A DNA stretch of 64,000 nt, taken from positions 62,304,852 through 62,368,851 of the forward strand of contig OY829329.1 of NCBI GenBank assembly GCA_963691655.1, written 5' to 3'. Within the stretch, counting starts at the first letter, position 1. Each line of letters opens with the position of its first letter. A program made the position numbers and the translations under genes. The notes beneath the pieces are model-generated. The model saw nothing but the letters and a program-made list of their open reading frames with translations. It had not been told where the DNA came from and made no database searches. This document shows positions 12,896-25,771 of this stretch, piece by piece. Source of the DNA: Toxonevra muliebris (lineage: Eukaryota; Arthropoda; Insecta; Diptera; Pallopteridae).

Positions 12896-15800
12896 ATAAG
12901 ATGCTCATTGATTTAGTTCTCAGTTGTTGTGGCATTAAAACGAACGTGTTCGGATCTAGTGTGATGTTTGACGGGAAAATTCTATGCTTTTTCTTTACTT
13001 TATTGTGTGCTGCTGCTACTGCTGCTAACTACTGCTAGTGTCGGAGTGTGTGTTATTCTTGAATTGAATTGAAAGAGCAGTAAACGAATAAAAAAAATAA
13101 ATAAGTAAGAAAAGTAGTGGTGAAAAATTCAAATGAAAATTTTGTAAAGAAAAAAGAAAATAAAAAGGTGATTACAAATAATAAATTATATTTGCAAGGA
13201 TATCAAACTAAAAAAGAAAATCGAAAAATGTGAAGATGTAATGCAAGCAAAAACAACAAAACACAATTACAGTTATACACGCCGTTGAAAAAAAAACTAC
13301 CAACAAAGTACAGCAAATCGACAATAAAAAATTCCAGACATTAAAAACAAAAAAAGAAAAAAAACAAACAAATTTTTCTTCCTCTAAAATTTTTTTTTTA
13401 AATTTAGTATCCTTTAATTACCAAAATAAATTTGCAAGTAGTAGAAGTTAGTTTAAAAAAACAAATTTTATTTATATTTTACTTGTATATCTGTGCTGCC
13501 TGCGCGCTCTATATGGACCACACCCGCACGCGTGCACAGGTTTGAAAATTTTTCAGCAAAAATTTTCCAGTTTGGCTGCTAAACAGCAGCAGTTGTAGTC
13601 ACTCAAAAAAATATACAGAAAAAGGAATTGCAGAAATATAGTAGAACGAATCAATGTATGAGGAGCAGAGCACATAAGCACAGAATCAAAATTGAAAAGG
13701 AACAAGAAGAAGAAGAAGAAGCAGAATCAGAAATAGCAGTTATGTGAGAGGAAAAGCAGCAGCAAAAATAACATAAAACGCGGCAGCAGCAGCATCTAGT
13801 ATATGAAACTCACTAAAAAGGAACGTCAACTTTATCCATACTCACATACATGCACACACGTTAATGCGCACTCATAGTTTTTTTTTGCAGTGAGTGTGTG
13901 TGTGTGTAATTTTTTCGCTCCTTTCAATACTCATCATCATGTTTTTGATTTTTGTTTTTGGGAGCATTGCAGCAATGAGAGCACAAATTTGCCAAAAATT
14001 CGTTGGTTGTTTTTATTGTTGTACATGTGTGTTTCTTCTTATTCCGAGTCTTATTATTTTTCATTTCGGAGTGAGCGCATACAAATTTCCCGTTTTGCTG
14101 CAAAAAAATATTTCCTTTTTTTCTGCTATAGAAAAGTTTACCAATCAGCTGTTTTTTGTATTGACAGGCGGAAGCAAACTGCCATTCAGAGTAGCCACTT
14201 TCTATTATAAAAAAAGGAAGAAATTGATTTACTTTCACATATTGATGAAATTTGAATGTACAAACATTAAAAGTATTTTTTATAAAAGGGTTTATACTTT
14301 TTTACAGTGAAAAATTTTAGAATTCAAAAATCCATGTGAAATGATACCTGGTTCTAAAAAATACAGGGCTGTTTAAGTTTTGTTCATAATAAGCTTTTTG
14401 GATCACAAACAGTTTTGGCCTATGTCGTTTTTAAATGAATTATGGCAAACAGCATAGCATTTATTGCAATAAATGTAGTTTGATTTTCTTGAAAATCTGA
14501 AAAGCCACACCTAATTTTCAAAGTGAACTTCGTTGATTTCTAAATTTTTCATGGATTTTACGCTTTTCCTCTTTGAAAACTACATAGTTTTGTTAATCTA
14601 CGTGCTTCAAAAAGGTATATATTCAAGTCATCTCAGGATATAATGCAAATCGAATACTTAACAATGAAATTTCACTATAAAGCTGTATAAGCCTTAGATC
14701 TTTGAACTACGTTCGTCTTCTTTTCCAATTTTCAATACTTAGAATCTTATCTTGTTTGAGCTAGCATTGGTCTGTACGAGGTACATGACTTTTATGAGCT
14801 TTTCAATGCTCTAGTGGAACTCAACCAACCACCATGACAAGTAATGGATAAGGAACAATAGGTATATATAACAAGCTTGCGCTCGCTCTCTCTCGTAGAT
14901 TTAAACTGGAGTCATATTTGGAATTCAACCCTTTTGTGGCTTTGCGCCTCCACCTCTTTACTTCTTTTCTTCTTCTGTGGTTTTCTTTCTTCTTCTTTGG
15001 CTTTACGAATCAAAAAAAAGTCAATGGCGTTTCTGGAACTCAAGCTCTACACACCACTCCTCACATTTTTCCCCTTTCTTCCTTAGCATTACGAGTCAAC
15101 TGAAAAATTTTACAACTAAAAGTTAAGGAGACGTATCATGTATCGACATTTTTTTTTTTTTTTTTTTTGATAGGAATTTCAAAACCAAGTTCTCATCTGG
15201 AGTCTATATTTCTAAATATTTTTAACATTCAAATACAAAAATGTCCCGCATAAGGAAATTTTCAATGGGAATTTATTTATTTGACACAACAGCAACACCA
15301 GCCCGTGCATATACTTGAGCTTACCTCGTCACATACCACACCGGGCGCTGCAAAGTGTCAATATTCGAAACAACAGCAGCAGCAGTAGCAGTAGCAATAG
15401 CGAGCGAATATATTTGCTCCAAAAATACAAAAGTAGGGAACATAGCACCAACATATCGAATATAGAGGGAGCGCTAGCAGAAGCAGGAGGATGAACAGAG
15501 TTTTTCTGCAAACTTCCAGCGCGACTGAAAGTCGTCGTTCCTTTCGTGCTGTTGTCGTTGAAATTGTATGTGTATTACGGAAAAAAATTACCACACCGTG
15601 CACAATGCAGAATAATATTTTTTGGCAAACACATTAGAGCACAGGAGACGACGGGCGCACACACAGAGCAGAGACAGAGACCAGCGCAAGCCAGAGCTAC
15701 CAGCCATCAGCCAGAGTCAGAGTCAGCAGTGCCAGAGTTAGAGCAGCAGTAGAGCGAATGCTGAAATGCCAAAGCTGAAAAAAATAGTTTTTGTACTAGA

Positions 15801-17763
15801 ATACTAGAGCGTGTACGACGTAGGTAGTGTTTGTTGTTTAGTATATAGTAGTAGTAATATTAAGTTTTGAGCATTATTGAAGAGAAGAAAATAGCAAGGA
15901 TATTGTGTGGTGAGGCTGCTACTATTACTATTTTTACTTCTTGCTTGTGAAAAATTATAGTAATTTTGAAGAAAAATATTTTTTGGACATAAGTTATAAG
16001 GAAATAGAAGAAAATTTGTGAATTTTTAGATAAAAACTTGTGAGTTTTGAGCCTTAAATTTATGACTGAAATTTGTTAGTTTTTCGCGTAAATATTTGTG
16101 CTTTTCCGAGTGTATTTGTGTGATTGAGAATCCATGTGTGTGTGTGTGTGTGTAAAAAATACTTAGTGTTGACCTCTAGAAATTGAGTCACGTGCCTTTT
16201 TTTTTTTTGTATGTAGATGTGCTTTTTTTTTTGTTAATACCAAAAGGGCGTGGATGTTGAAAATGTGCTGCTGCTTCTGCTGTGATAACTGTGAACAAAG
16301 CACAAAGCAGAAATTTTTGCTGTAGGGCTGCTAAAAGAAACTTTTGCCAAAAAAATTTTCTTCTTCTTTCGCAAATTTTTAAACGCAAAATTACAATTTC
16401 GCTATAAAGAACTCGTGCTCCCAGAAAAGCGTAAAAAACATGCCACAAAATAATGTGGCAAGAGAAGAAGAAAGAAGCAGCAGCTAATAAAAATCAGCAG
16501 CAAAAACATAAACAGTAAAAAAAAAAATGTAATCATACCGTAAAGCAGCTTAACTGTGCCACTAATCCGTTTGCATGGAAATTATGATTATTTTGGTTTT
16601 TTTTTATTGCTAAAAAGCTAAACAAAAACAAGCAAAAAACAAACAAACAAGAAATGTGAAGAAATAGCAACAAATTAAGTAGTAAACCAACTGAGGGTTT
16701 AATTTGACAGTGTATGTGTGGAAATGTGTGTGGTTCTCTAAGAGAAAAACTAAAACAAAAAAATAAAAGACAAGAACAGGCAAAGAGCGTTCACATTAAT
16801 TGAAAAAATCGACTCTAAATGGCAGTGGCGCTTCACACACACACACACAGACATAATTTAAGTATTGTTTTCATTACATTTTCACATATTTATTGATTTT
16901 CTTTTTGTTGTGTTTTTTTTTTTTGTTTTATTTGTGTACATTATATTTTTATTATTACACATATTTATATGTTGTGTTTTGTTTTATTCAGCTACGTCGT
17001 TCTTGTCGTCATCAAGCTGTGATTGCTCCACTACGAAAAGCACGACAGCTTTAATACAACTCCAGCAACAACATCAACACCAATACCAATACAACCAACC
17101 ATCAAGCAACTCTCTAACAAGAAGCTCTTGCTCCTGCAGTCATAACGTCAATTTAATTTGACAGCTTAAGTGAAGCAAAAGCAACAAAAATCTAAAAAAA
17201 AAAAGCTAAGCAAAAAGTGTGTATAAAAAAAGGCTGGAAGCAAAGAGAAAAGCAACCAAGAATCAAGACGGTTTTTTTTTGTTTTGTTCTGTGTGTTTTT
17301 CAGTGAGTGTGTGTGTGCATTACAGTTTTTTTGTTTGTGTTTAATATCTTTGTTACGTTGTTGTGCCCTACATCATTGTCGTCGTCAAAAAAAAAGTGTC
17401 ATAAATTAAGTGATTATCCTTGCAGCAACAACAGCATCAATAGCAAAAAGTAATAATAATATTACACACACACACACACATATGCGCGCGTATACAGTTT
17501 ACATGCAATCAAATATTAAATAATAAAAAAAGCATAAGTGTCAGGCAGTCAGTCACTCAGTTAACAACAACGTGTATTTTGCTGTTGTGGTATCAATTCC
17601 ACTTACATTTCCAGATATTGTATTGCTGACGTTTGCCTTTTTGAGATTGTATTAGTGTGTGTTCGTTTGTCGCGTTGTTTGCTGTTTTATTTGCTGGTTA
17701 ATCATCTTTAAATCTCATCGTATTGATTGGTTTTAAATGTTGGATAATGTTTGTACAACAAAG
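12896..17763 (+). other. candidate long 5' leader of a host gene
   Basis: This stretch has the texture of a long insect 5' untranslated leader: CAG/CAA/AGC triplet runs (13700-13800, 15640-15760, 17040-17110), GTGTGT tracts (13890, 16136) and alternating A-rich and T-rich segments. A TCAGTT initiator-like hexamer lies at 12920-12925 and a TATAAAAAA at 17223. It ends at a short ATG-started open segment with a consensus splice donor (17737-17763). No identifiable protein supports this, so it is an inference from composition and the donor site. Transcript data would decide it. Confidence 0.3.
17737..17763 (+). CDS. candidate first coding exon, 9 codons
   Basis: ATG at 17737 opens nine codons (MLDNVCTTK) that end in AAG followed directly by GTGAGT, a consensus eukaryotic 5' splice donor in phase 0. 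Upstream lies a long leader-like region, and no competing long frame exists. Tiny first coding exons before very large introns are common in fly developmental genes, which would fit the gene-free DNA that follows. The peptide is too short to identify, and a chance ATG next to a chance donor is quite possible. Confidence 0.25.
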
Positions 17764-18600
17764 GTGAGTACAACAATAAAAATTGTATTTAATTATTGAT
17801 CAAAAACTTCAAATTATCGGATGCTATTGGATATAAAAATTGTTGAAATATACATTCAGTAAAAAAAAAAAACAGCATAAGCAAGTGAATAAAAGTGAAG
17901 GATTAGTTATACGGTGCTTAATTAATTTTTATTTTTAATTCTGAAATTTTTTTTTTTATTTTTTATTATTTATTATTCAAGTTTAGTTTTGAAAAAGGTT
18001 TCAAGACATTGAAAATTAGTTTTTTTTAGTGTACAGTCTTAGGACTCCTTGACTCGCTTTCTTTGCATCTACCCAGCTCTTGCTAGAGCTAGTCTTTGCT
18101 TTTTACAACTCACCCTTCCTCAGATCCCAAAAATTGTATTAGGGAGACTGAACTCATGTCTAAACCTGTCGACGTGGATATAAACAAGCATGGTTAGATT
18201 AGGTTAAAGGGGAGTTTTTTGGTCAACGGGGACCAAAAATTTCATTCATCGTGATGTTCCTGTACTTTGTGGAATCTTCCACGCCCATGAATCAGATCAC
18301 TTCAAACATTCAGGTGCCTAAATCAAACCAGACAGTTATAAAACTAAGTACTCTGCGGATTTTTTTACATTGCTGTAGTCAGAAATCAATTAAGGAGTTT
18401 TTGCTCAATCTTAATTCATAAACTAATATAATCTGATAGCAAAGAATCTGACACCTACATCTACTTATTGTTTGAGTAAATTTTTCTATTTTTCCAATCA
18501 CTGAAAATGTTTTTGCTTCCATTTCTATGTAATTTTTAACACTGCGGTTTCGAAATCATATTCCGGTTTGTTCTTTTTGCACTAAAAATGTGTTAAATAT
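17764..18600. other. non-coding DNA after the candidate donor
   Basis: AT-rich sequence without a sustained frame. A single TTAGATTAGG-like stretch at about 18190 hints that it shares a repeat with the TTAGG tract that follows. If the candidate exon is real, this is the start of its intron. Confidence 0.4.
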
Positions 18601-18732
18601 AGGTTAGGTTAGGTTAGGTTAGGCTAGGTTAGGTTAGGTTAGGTTAGGTTAGGTTAGGTTAGGTTAGGTTAGGTTAGGCTAGGTTAGGTTAGGTTAGGTT
18701 AGGTTAGGTTAGGTTAGGTTAGGTTAGGTTAT
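18601..18732. repeat. interstitial TTAGG (telomere-like) tract
   Basis: About 26 head-to-tail copies of the pentamer AGGTT, which is the same cycle as TTAGG, the canonical arthropod telomere repeat. Two units are changed to AGGCT (18621-18625 and 18676-18680), exactly 55 bp apart, suggesting an 11-unit block was duplicated. Flies use other telomere systems, so this is an internal microsatellite and not a chromosome end. A short complementary CCTAACCTAACC lies at 35279-35292. Confidence 0.9.
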
Positions 18733-21304
18733 TGTGGCAGTTGGTCTAAATGACCAACCCACTTAGATCCTATGCTAAATATAAAAAAAAAATGTAAAAG
18801 TTTACAAAACAGACTTAAAAATATACTTTTTTTTAATAAAAATGTGTTCAAATTTTTACTGAACTTATGCCGTGTACCTTTGTCTTTCAGAAAAGAAACT
18901 ATTAAGATATTTTCCTTTTCTCATGGCTTACTTAAGTTTTTTTATATAACACCACTTTGTTTAAATTTAAGTAATGCCAAGCCCTAAAATTAATTAATCA
19001 ATTCACAAAGTGTCTTATTTGGTGTCGTATACTTTCATTTCTCACAAATTTTCTCATTTTTCATACAAAATTATGCGACAGTATGCGACAGCTTGTGAAC
19101 ACCCCAAATATAATAATTTTCCCAAATCTTTTTCTGACACTCAATTGAATGTGACCACAAAATTTTCAAATATTCTAAATGCAAAAATGCCTACTTTGAT
19201 TACCTTGAGCCATCTATAAAATCTAAAACTTTGCATTCTCAATAATTTCAATAGTAAGTAGAACCATTCTTTTTTAGATTATACTTTCCCGATCCAATTT
19301 TTGTTCGTTTATATATAAAATTTTTACTGAAAATTTATAATATTTCTGATGGAAAAAATTTATATCTTAGGTTAAAATAGGACTACGACCATATGTCTAG
19401 TCATAAGAAATTTGTCTTTTTGCCCGTACCTGATACTGCCCGCAAATGTAATTTTTTTTTATCAAAACAGTATATACAAGTAGATTTTACTACAAAAAAA
19501 AATTGTGGATAGTGAAGTCTGAAGTACATTTTCATGGATACCATAAAACTAATTTTCTTTCACATTAATATTCAGAGATTTCCGGGATGATAGACCCAAA
19601 AATAAAAAGTAAAACAATTTTAAAGGAGTTTTATGAATTTCTTCGAATCTGACCCGAAAAAATCTAGAAATAAAATAGCGTTTGATATTTTTAGGGAATT
19701 TTATACACAAAAATTATGAGATCTTTAAAAAACTTTATATTTTTTACTTTAACAAATTTCTAGACCATTTCTTCTTTATAATAATGCCAGCCAGGGCTTG
19801 AAGCATCCCTCGCATTTACATTTAGTTCAATACATTACAATAAATTGATTACATTTTTAAAGTATTAAATAAGTGCAACCAGTGTATTAGATTTGAAAGT
19901 GAAAAGGGCCATAGGTCTGCTATGTGCTATTATGCTTTCTCTGTTTTAACTATCGTAAGCAGGTCTTAAATTTTATAAAAAACTCGGTACTATTTTAGAT
20001 TTTTTATTAAAATTTTTTAACAAATACCCTCGCTATTAGCAATCATAAACAGTGGTGAGCAAAAATATCTTCTTCGTCGACATTCCCCAATTGGAAATTA
20101 TTTTTTAAATGCTGCATACCTCTAGCAAATATTTAGCATACTTTAGACTAAAGATTTATTACATTTGCAAATGTAAAGCAGCAGCAACAGCAACAGCAGA
20201 CCAAGAGCAGCAACAACAATAAATACAAATGGCAATAACTACTTAAAAGTCCATAAATCTTCACAAAAAAAAAAAAACAAGAAAAAGAAAAAAAAACCGA
20301 AACGAGAAAAATAAAATGAAAATAATCCTTTAGAGTATTTGCAAATGTGTAACTAAAAATGCGTATACGCATTTGCAATCATTTATCATTATTAACAATT
20401 TGTTAGTGTAGGCGAAAGCAAAAAGAGAGGAGGTGAATTGGGGCATTTGCAGGCAAAAACCAAAAAGTGAAATTCCCCCCCGCCCCCCCCGCCCCCCAAA
20501 AAAAGCAAAGAAAAAATGCTTAAATAAAATAAAAGAACATGCAAACACGCACGAAATTGAAAAGCACAAAAAACTACCAAATAATGTAAAAATGTCAACA
20601 ATTGTTGTACTTTGCGTGCATGTGTTTGTGTCTTTATGGGCGTAGATAAAACAAACGTAAAAAATTTGAAGTAATTTTTTATATTCATTAAAAAAATAAA
20701 AGTAATTTGTTTTTTTTGTTAAAATTCTTGGCGTTTATTTTCTTTAGTAAATAATTCAGATCGGTCGGCAAAAATTTGAATTTTGAATTTTGATAGACGT
20801 GAACCAGGTTATTAATTTTCTATACACTTTCATATGCTGAAACCGAATCTGGTTGCAGAATTATTTTATTGCATTCGATTATCTCAACATTTTGACGAAA
20901 TAGAGCATTTTCATGTTCGAATTTTGAGTTATGCATTACAAATTTTATGGGGAAAAACTGTTACTGATTTTGGGTCTGTAAAACTGAAACGAGTAACACT
21001 TACGACATTCAACAGAAGATAATTTTAAGTTTTGCTTTATAAAAATTAGTTTTAGTTATTGTTCATTTAATTATATTCGATTAAAATAAGTTTATTCCAT
21101 ATCTCCAACTCATCGTGTCGTTGTTCGACTTTCTCAGCTCCTTCTGAAATGTGTGTCTATTATCAAAAACCCTTAAACTTACATATTCTACAATTTTACT
21201 TTTATATTTTTTTTTTTTTTGATTTTTAAAAAACTTTCAATTTTTTTAAGCACCAAGTCACCGAAGTGACTCATTTTATTAGTACAATCCATTTGGACAT
21301 TTTT
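18733..21304. other. non-coding DNA, no gene seen
   Basis: AT-rich with poly-A and poly-T runs and a C-rich run at about 20476-20498. Frames here are short and low-complexity. I see no exon or mobile-element ends. Confidence 0.55.
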
Positions 21305-21384
21305 AAAGAATTTAACCCCATCTGGGAATCAAACCTGAGGCAGCTGTAACTCCAGTCTAGCACACATCCATCAGGCCACCGGGA
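21305..21384 (-). repeat. tRNA-like SINE head (fragment)
   Basis: Read on the minus strand this contains an A-box-like TGGCCTGATGG followed about 40 nt later by a B-box-like GGTTTGATTCC, the spacing of an internal RNA polymerase III promoter. Each box carries about one mismatch to consensus. There is no clean acceptor stem, so it is better explained as a decayed tRNA-derived SINE head than as a tRNA gene. Confidence 0.4.
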
Positions 21385-21589
21385 TTTCAACGTATTTCTG
21401 AATTCAAAATATTTCAAATTTTTAACAATATTTGAAAGTTCTTACTTATATTATACATATACAAATATAGGAATATGCTCAAAATATTCCAAACGAATTA
21501 TGTAAATTTGAAGAAAGTATAGATAAAGTAATTAGCTCAGCAAATAATCTACCACTCATGACTAAATTATGTGATTCTTCAGTTCGGGG

Positions 21590-22427
21590 CCGTAGCCAGG
21601 ATTTTTTTTCGGAGTGGGTTTTCATTCGAAGAAAATTGACATTGACTTGCCATTACTGATGATGAGCCTGACCTCAAAACAATTACCAAATATACTAAAA
21701 ATAGTCAGAAGCTCATTTATTTCAAATGAATATCAGTGGGAATTCGGGCCATGATATGGAATCCGGATAGGGTTGGCTTATATTCCCGAAATTCGTGCAG
21801 TTACTGCATCTGAGCAATAATGGGTTAAAGAATTAATTACATTTTAAGATTGTTTCCTAGAACTTCGGAGCTGATCCACTATTACTGCCCTACATGGGCT
21901 TTTCGAATAAAATGGTTCCTAGTGTTTGTGAATGAATTTTTTATACTGAACACGAATCTAAGTTAAAAAATTTCTCATCACACCACGTTTTAGTAAAAAT
22001 GGGATGGAAAACCCTAAAATAGAATTTTTGCTCATTTTCAAAAATTGGAGAGCTGAACAGTGGCGTGCTACAAACTTCGAAATCCAGAAATTATAGGATG
22101 AATCCTGCCCTTCCAAATGAGCCCTAAACCCGAAACTGTAAATCAAAATCAGTTACTGACCTAGAAAAACTATAAATGCAAAATTGCTCAGCATCACCTT
22201 CTGTTTTTGTATCCAAAGTCAAACCTCATGTCAAAGAAAACAAATTGGATCTGGTCGCATAGTGTAACTAAGATTTCAAGTTTATTTTTTTTTTTATATT
22301 TGACTTTTTAGAAAGAAACCGATGGAAGTAAAAAATATTTAAAAGCTGTTCAATAGATTTTATTTTGACTTTTTTTTCATCCACTGGCAATTAATATCAA
22401 GAAATAGAAGAAAGTTTCCACATTTGA
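21590..22427 (-). mobile_element. hAT-type MITE, family 1, copy 3 (truncated, reversed)
   Basis: Minus-orientation relative of the elements at 7490-8553 and 33905-34944. It starts at the GGGGCCGTAGCCAG end near 21590 and remains alignable by eye, with internal losses, to the AAAGTTTCCACATTT segment at about 22410-22427. The last 60-70 bp, including the far terminus, are missing, so no target duplication can be read. Confidence 0.7.
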
Positions 22428-22800
22428 AATTAATTCAAGTTGAAGTTGCTTGAGAAAACCATGGTTGATTCAACACCATTTACTTTTTTATATTTGAAGT
22501 GCTACAGGATTTTACAATGTTTTTTTTCTCCCCCGTTTAGTTTGTGGAATCAAAGATTGTGTTCAGCTAGGATGCTCGTTATAAGTTTTTGCGTAACTCT
22601 TGGCTTACTATAATCTCGATTATATTTTGTTTATTAGTTAGTTAAGCGTAATGTGGATACAAGTTGGCGGCTTTAACACAAAAATTAGTGTTTTTCAACA
22701 CCTGAATGGTGATTCACAGAACAAACATGCAGTCAATCTTTGAAAAATAAATCGCTTTTATCAAGTTATAATAGAAATATATAAAATGGTTAGATTGAAT
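22428..22800. other. non-coding DNA
   Basis: No gene, no recognisable repeat end. AT-rich spacer between a truncated MITE and a Tc1-like element. Confidence 0.5.
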
Positions 22801-24307
22801 GTGCACTTGTGGTCACATAATTAAGTCACTAGAACAATATTTTATGTTGAGTTTGAAAAATGTTTTGTATTAGTAGTCCAAGAATTTTTTATAATGTCAT
22901 TTAGCGGTACCATTAGTAGCCTTAAAAAAATATTAAGAGCAATTACAAAAGAGTGATGTATTTTGCGGGCAGTCGGGAATTGTTGTGTGAAGGAGTAAGA
23001 TTAAATTTTATATTCTTTCGCAATCCACTTGACTTAGTGCACTTAAATTCCGTAAAAACCAATAAAATTTATCATTTACACATTTCTGTATACTTTAGTT
23101 GCACATTTGTTGGTTTTGATTGTGATGGGCAAAAATAAGAGTTCCACTCCCCAGGAAGAGGAAGCTCATTTGAAAAACTTTCCAGAACCTTGGGATTATT
23201 GCAAAGGTCGTAGAAGAGCTAGCTTTTTTACGTGGAAAAGTGGTCAATGAGATAAGATACTACAAAAAAATCGAATCATTTCACAATTTGCAAAACAAAA
23301 AACCACTTAAAACGTCTCTAGCTGAAGATAGGCACTTGATTAGACTCAGCAAAATGAACGATTTCTTAACTTTCACATATGGACTTAATTTGCAAATATC
23401 AGCCAGAACTATACGCAAGTGATTAAACGAAATAAAAATATTAGAACGAATTAGCAGACATAAACCCAAGGATCCAAAAAAAAATATTGCGCAGCGTATT
23501 TAGTTCGCTAAACGATATCTCCACTAGTACCAGCATTTTTGGAAAATTATTGTTTGGAGCGATGAATCCAAATTAAATGTGTTTGGGATCGATGGAAGGC
23601 TCTTTTTTAGGCCATCCATCAAATACTGAGCTGGACCCAAAATTTACTAAAAAAACTGTAAAACATGGGGCCCTTGTGTAATGGTTTCACTTCATCTGGA
23701 GTTAGTCCAATTGCTTAAATCAATAGCAAAATTACTGAAAAAAGTAAAAAGGCATCCTTAAAAATCATTTTCTCTGAGGATACGGTGAAAATTTACCTTA
23801 GGGTTGGTCCATATTTAAACCATATAAAAAATCTATAGAGTATTTTAAAAAGGGTAGCGCAAAAGCCTTCAAATAAGGCTTCTTTATGGGCTATCACTCA
23901 GGAGGAATAGAATCAAATCACTGTTGCCCAATGCTCTGGTACTAGTCGAAGATATGTACAGAAATTATTAGGCAAAAATGTTTTCCACAAAGAACTAACA
24001 GTACCAAACGTAAAATTTCAGTTCAAAATTAGAAATCATCAAACTTATTATTTTTAAATATTTTTGTTGAGCATATGACTTAATTATATGACCGCAAATT
24101 ACACCATAGACATACGATAATTTGGAAAAATTTTACTTATTTAAACATTATAACTGTTTATTTCTTTTATAATTTTAAATATTGAACTGTTATTTATTTA
24201 TTTTACCGTTGGTTTTATTTCTTTTCAATAATAGAAACTTTATTTTTTCTTAAAATTCTTCTACTCATAAGTGTATGACTTAATTAATTGTCTGTCCGCA
24301 AGTGTAC
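22801..24307 (+). mobile_element. Tc1-like transposon, degenerate
   Basis: A 1.5-kb element with inverted ends: GTGCACTTGTGGTCACATAA at the left, and at the right a sequence whose reverse complement starts GTACACTTGCGGACAGACAA. A further related copy of the right-end motif lies inside at about 24071-24104, the inverted/direct repeat arrangement seen in some Tc1-like families. A broken transposase lies between. Exact outer limits are uncertain by a few bases. Confidence 0.7.
23125..24035 (+). pseudogene. Tc1-like transposase relic
   Basis: The reading starts at an ATG at 23125 but needs several frame changes and contains stops. A piece at about 23240-23422 resembles the second helix-turn-helix part of Tc1 transposases, ending in an ISARTIRK-type motif. 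At about 23550-23600 there is a WSDESK..VFGIDGR-type motif, which in this family carries the second catalytic aspartate. The remainder to about 24030 is decayed. The element could only have moved with help from another copy. Confidence 0.65.
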
Positions 24308-24718
24308 TTTACCACGGATACAAACTAGATAGAAAGATAAGCGGCTGTGTTTTCTCTGATCATTTGAAATTAAATATATTCTTACATTTGATCTTTATAG
24401 CGTCTTTCTAGCAGAAGTATTCGCTTTTGTAATGTAATATAAATCAATTTAAAAAAAAACTGCAATTAAATCCTTAACCTCTACAGTGACTTAAAAAAGT
24501 CAGTCTTTACTAAACGAAATATTAGATAAATTCAATTTTAACTTCAGAAGAAGCCATTATGGAGTAAGTGCAACCGCGAGAACTATCTACAAACTTAACT
24601 TACACCAGCTTGTTTTATCCTGGGCTGGTGTAGCTTACCTAGTTTTGCCTCTGCTGCATATTTTAAGAATTCTTTTATATCATACGAGACTATAATGCAA
24701 AAGATGTAGAAAATATAT
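24308..24718. other. non-coding DNA
   Basis: AT-rich spacer, no frame or repeat end recognised. Confidence 0.5.
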
Positions 24719-24722
24719 TTAA

Positions 24723-25767
24723 CCCATTAAGGCCTGGGCATTGCGAAAACGCAACGTTGGTAATTTTTCGTATTCTGAGCAAATAATTAAAAAATCGGAA
24801 CTTGATGCAGTTGTTATTTCTTCATATTGGAAGTCTTTAGATTATGCTATGTTTGGTTTGATTTGATTTCTTTATTTTATTATATATATTTCGATCCAAA
24901 GTTGACCCATTTTTTTCCACAATTTTCAAAATTACTCTCCACTCCTGTCCGTCCATGTACTAATCACAATGGCTGCATTCACGGCACTTTTCAATTGCTA
25001 AACAGTTGCAACTAATCAATTTTCGTGTTGTGAACATGCTGCTGCTTTTTAGCGTTAACTATTCTATTGTGAATAGTTTTTTACTATTTTTCGTCTTTAA
25101 TAAAACCAAAAACATAAATAATGAATATAAATAATTTAATGTTTTGAATATGTTTTGTCAATTATGACAGCCATAATAAATAAAAATAATATATATAGAA
25201 GAAATAGATAAACATAAGCCGCTGTACACAAATCAACCGATGAAAAGTATTATACAAATTTTTCGCTACCAAAAATGGCGTTTGCTCACTAAAAATGTTG
25301 CCATTCACAATAGAATTTTACAACTGTTTAGGAATTGATGAGTTTAGTGAATGCAGCCAATATCTATGGTCATAAGTCGACCACTCGTAAGCATTTTTTC
25401 ACCACTTTTGGAAGGCAAGACAATAACGCAATAAACAATATATAAAAATAAGTTTTAAATAATAAAAAATAATTCAAAAAACATTTTTTTCTTATTTAAA
25501 ATGATTTAAAACCCAATTTTAAATTATTAATTTTATCATAAAACTAAGATCTCTATATACTACATAGATAAAAATGTTATCACTAAAGGTACTTGTTTTG
25601 TGTAGCACATAGGCACAGCGTTGCGTTTTCGCAACGTACCCAATAGGACCCAGGGTTCGGAATAAGAATTTTTTTTTCGATTTTTTTTCTTCGTTAGGTG
25701 AAATGTAAACTCCATGTGAAGTTTCGTCGATTTTACACCAGCGGTTATATGCTCAAACCTTAATGGG
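24723..25767. mobile_element. piggyBac-like MITE with nested insertion
   Basis: A 1,045-bp element whose ends are CCCATTAAGG and its complement CCTTAATGGG, each bordered by TTAA (24719-24722 and 25768-25771). TTAA duplication plus terminal CCC...GGG is characteristic of piggyBac. Just inside lies a second inverted motif, TTGCGAAAACGCAACG at about 24740 and its complement at about 25620. No transposase is encoded. A separate element sits inside at 24971-25358. Confidence 0.8.
24971..25358. mobile_element. small inverted-repeat MITE nested in piggyBac-like MITE
   Basis: A 388-bp segment with imperfect inverted ends. The left begins GGCTGCATTCAC and continues to CTAAACAGTTG; the right is its complement with small indels. 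AAT directly borders both sides (24968-24970 and 25359-25361), consistent with a 3-bp target duplication, though with A/T-only bases this could be chance. Superfamily undetermined. Confidence 0.6.
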
Positions 25768-25771
25768 TTAA

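Noticed and set aside
13894..14310. 138-codon plus-strand frame with hydrophobic segments
   Set aside because: Overlapped by 104-106 codon frames in other phases and strands, all T- or A-rich; hydrophobicity follows from T content.
18601..18732. Chromosome end (true telomere)
   Set aside because: Only 132 bp, with sequence continuing on both sides, and flies are not known to use TTAGG telomeres.
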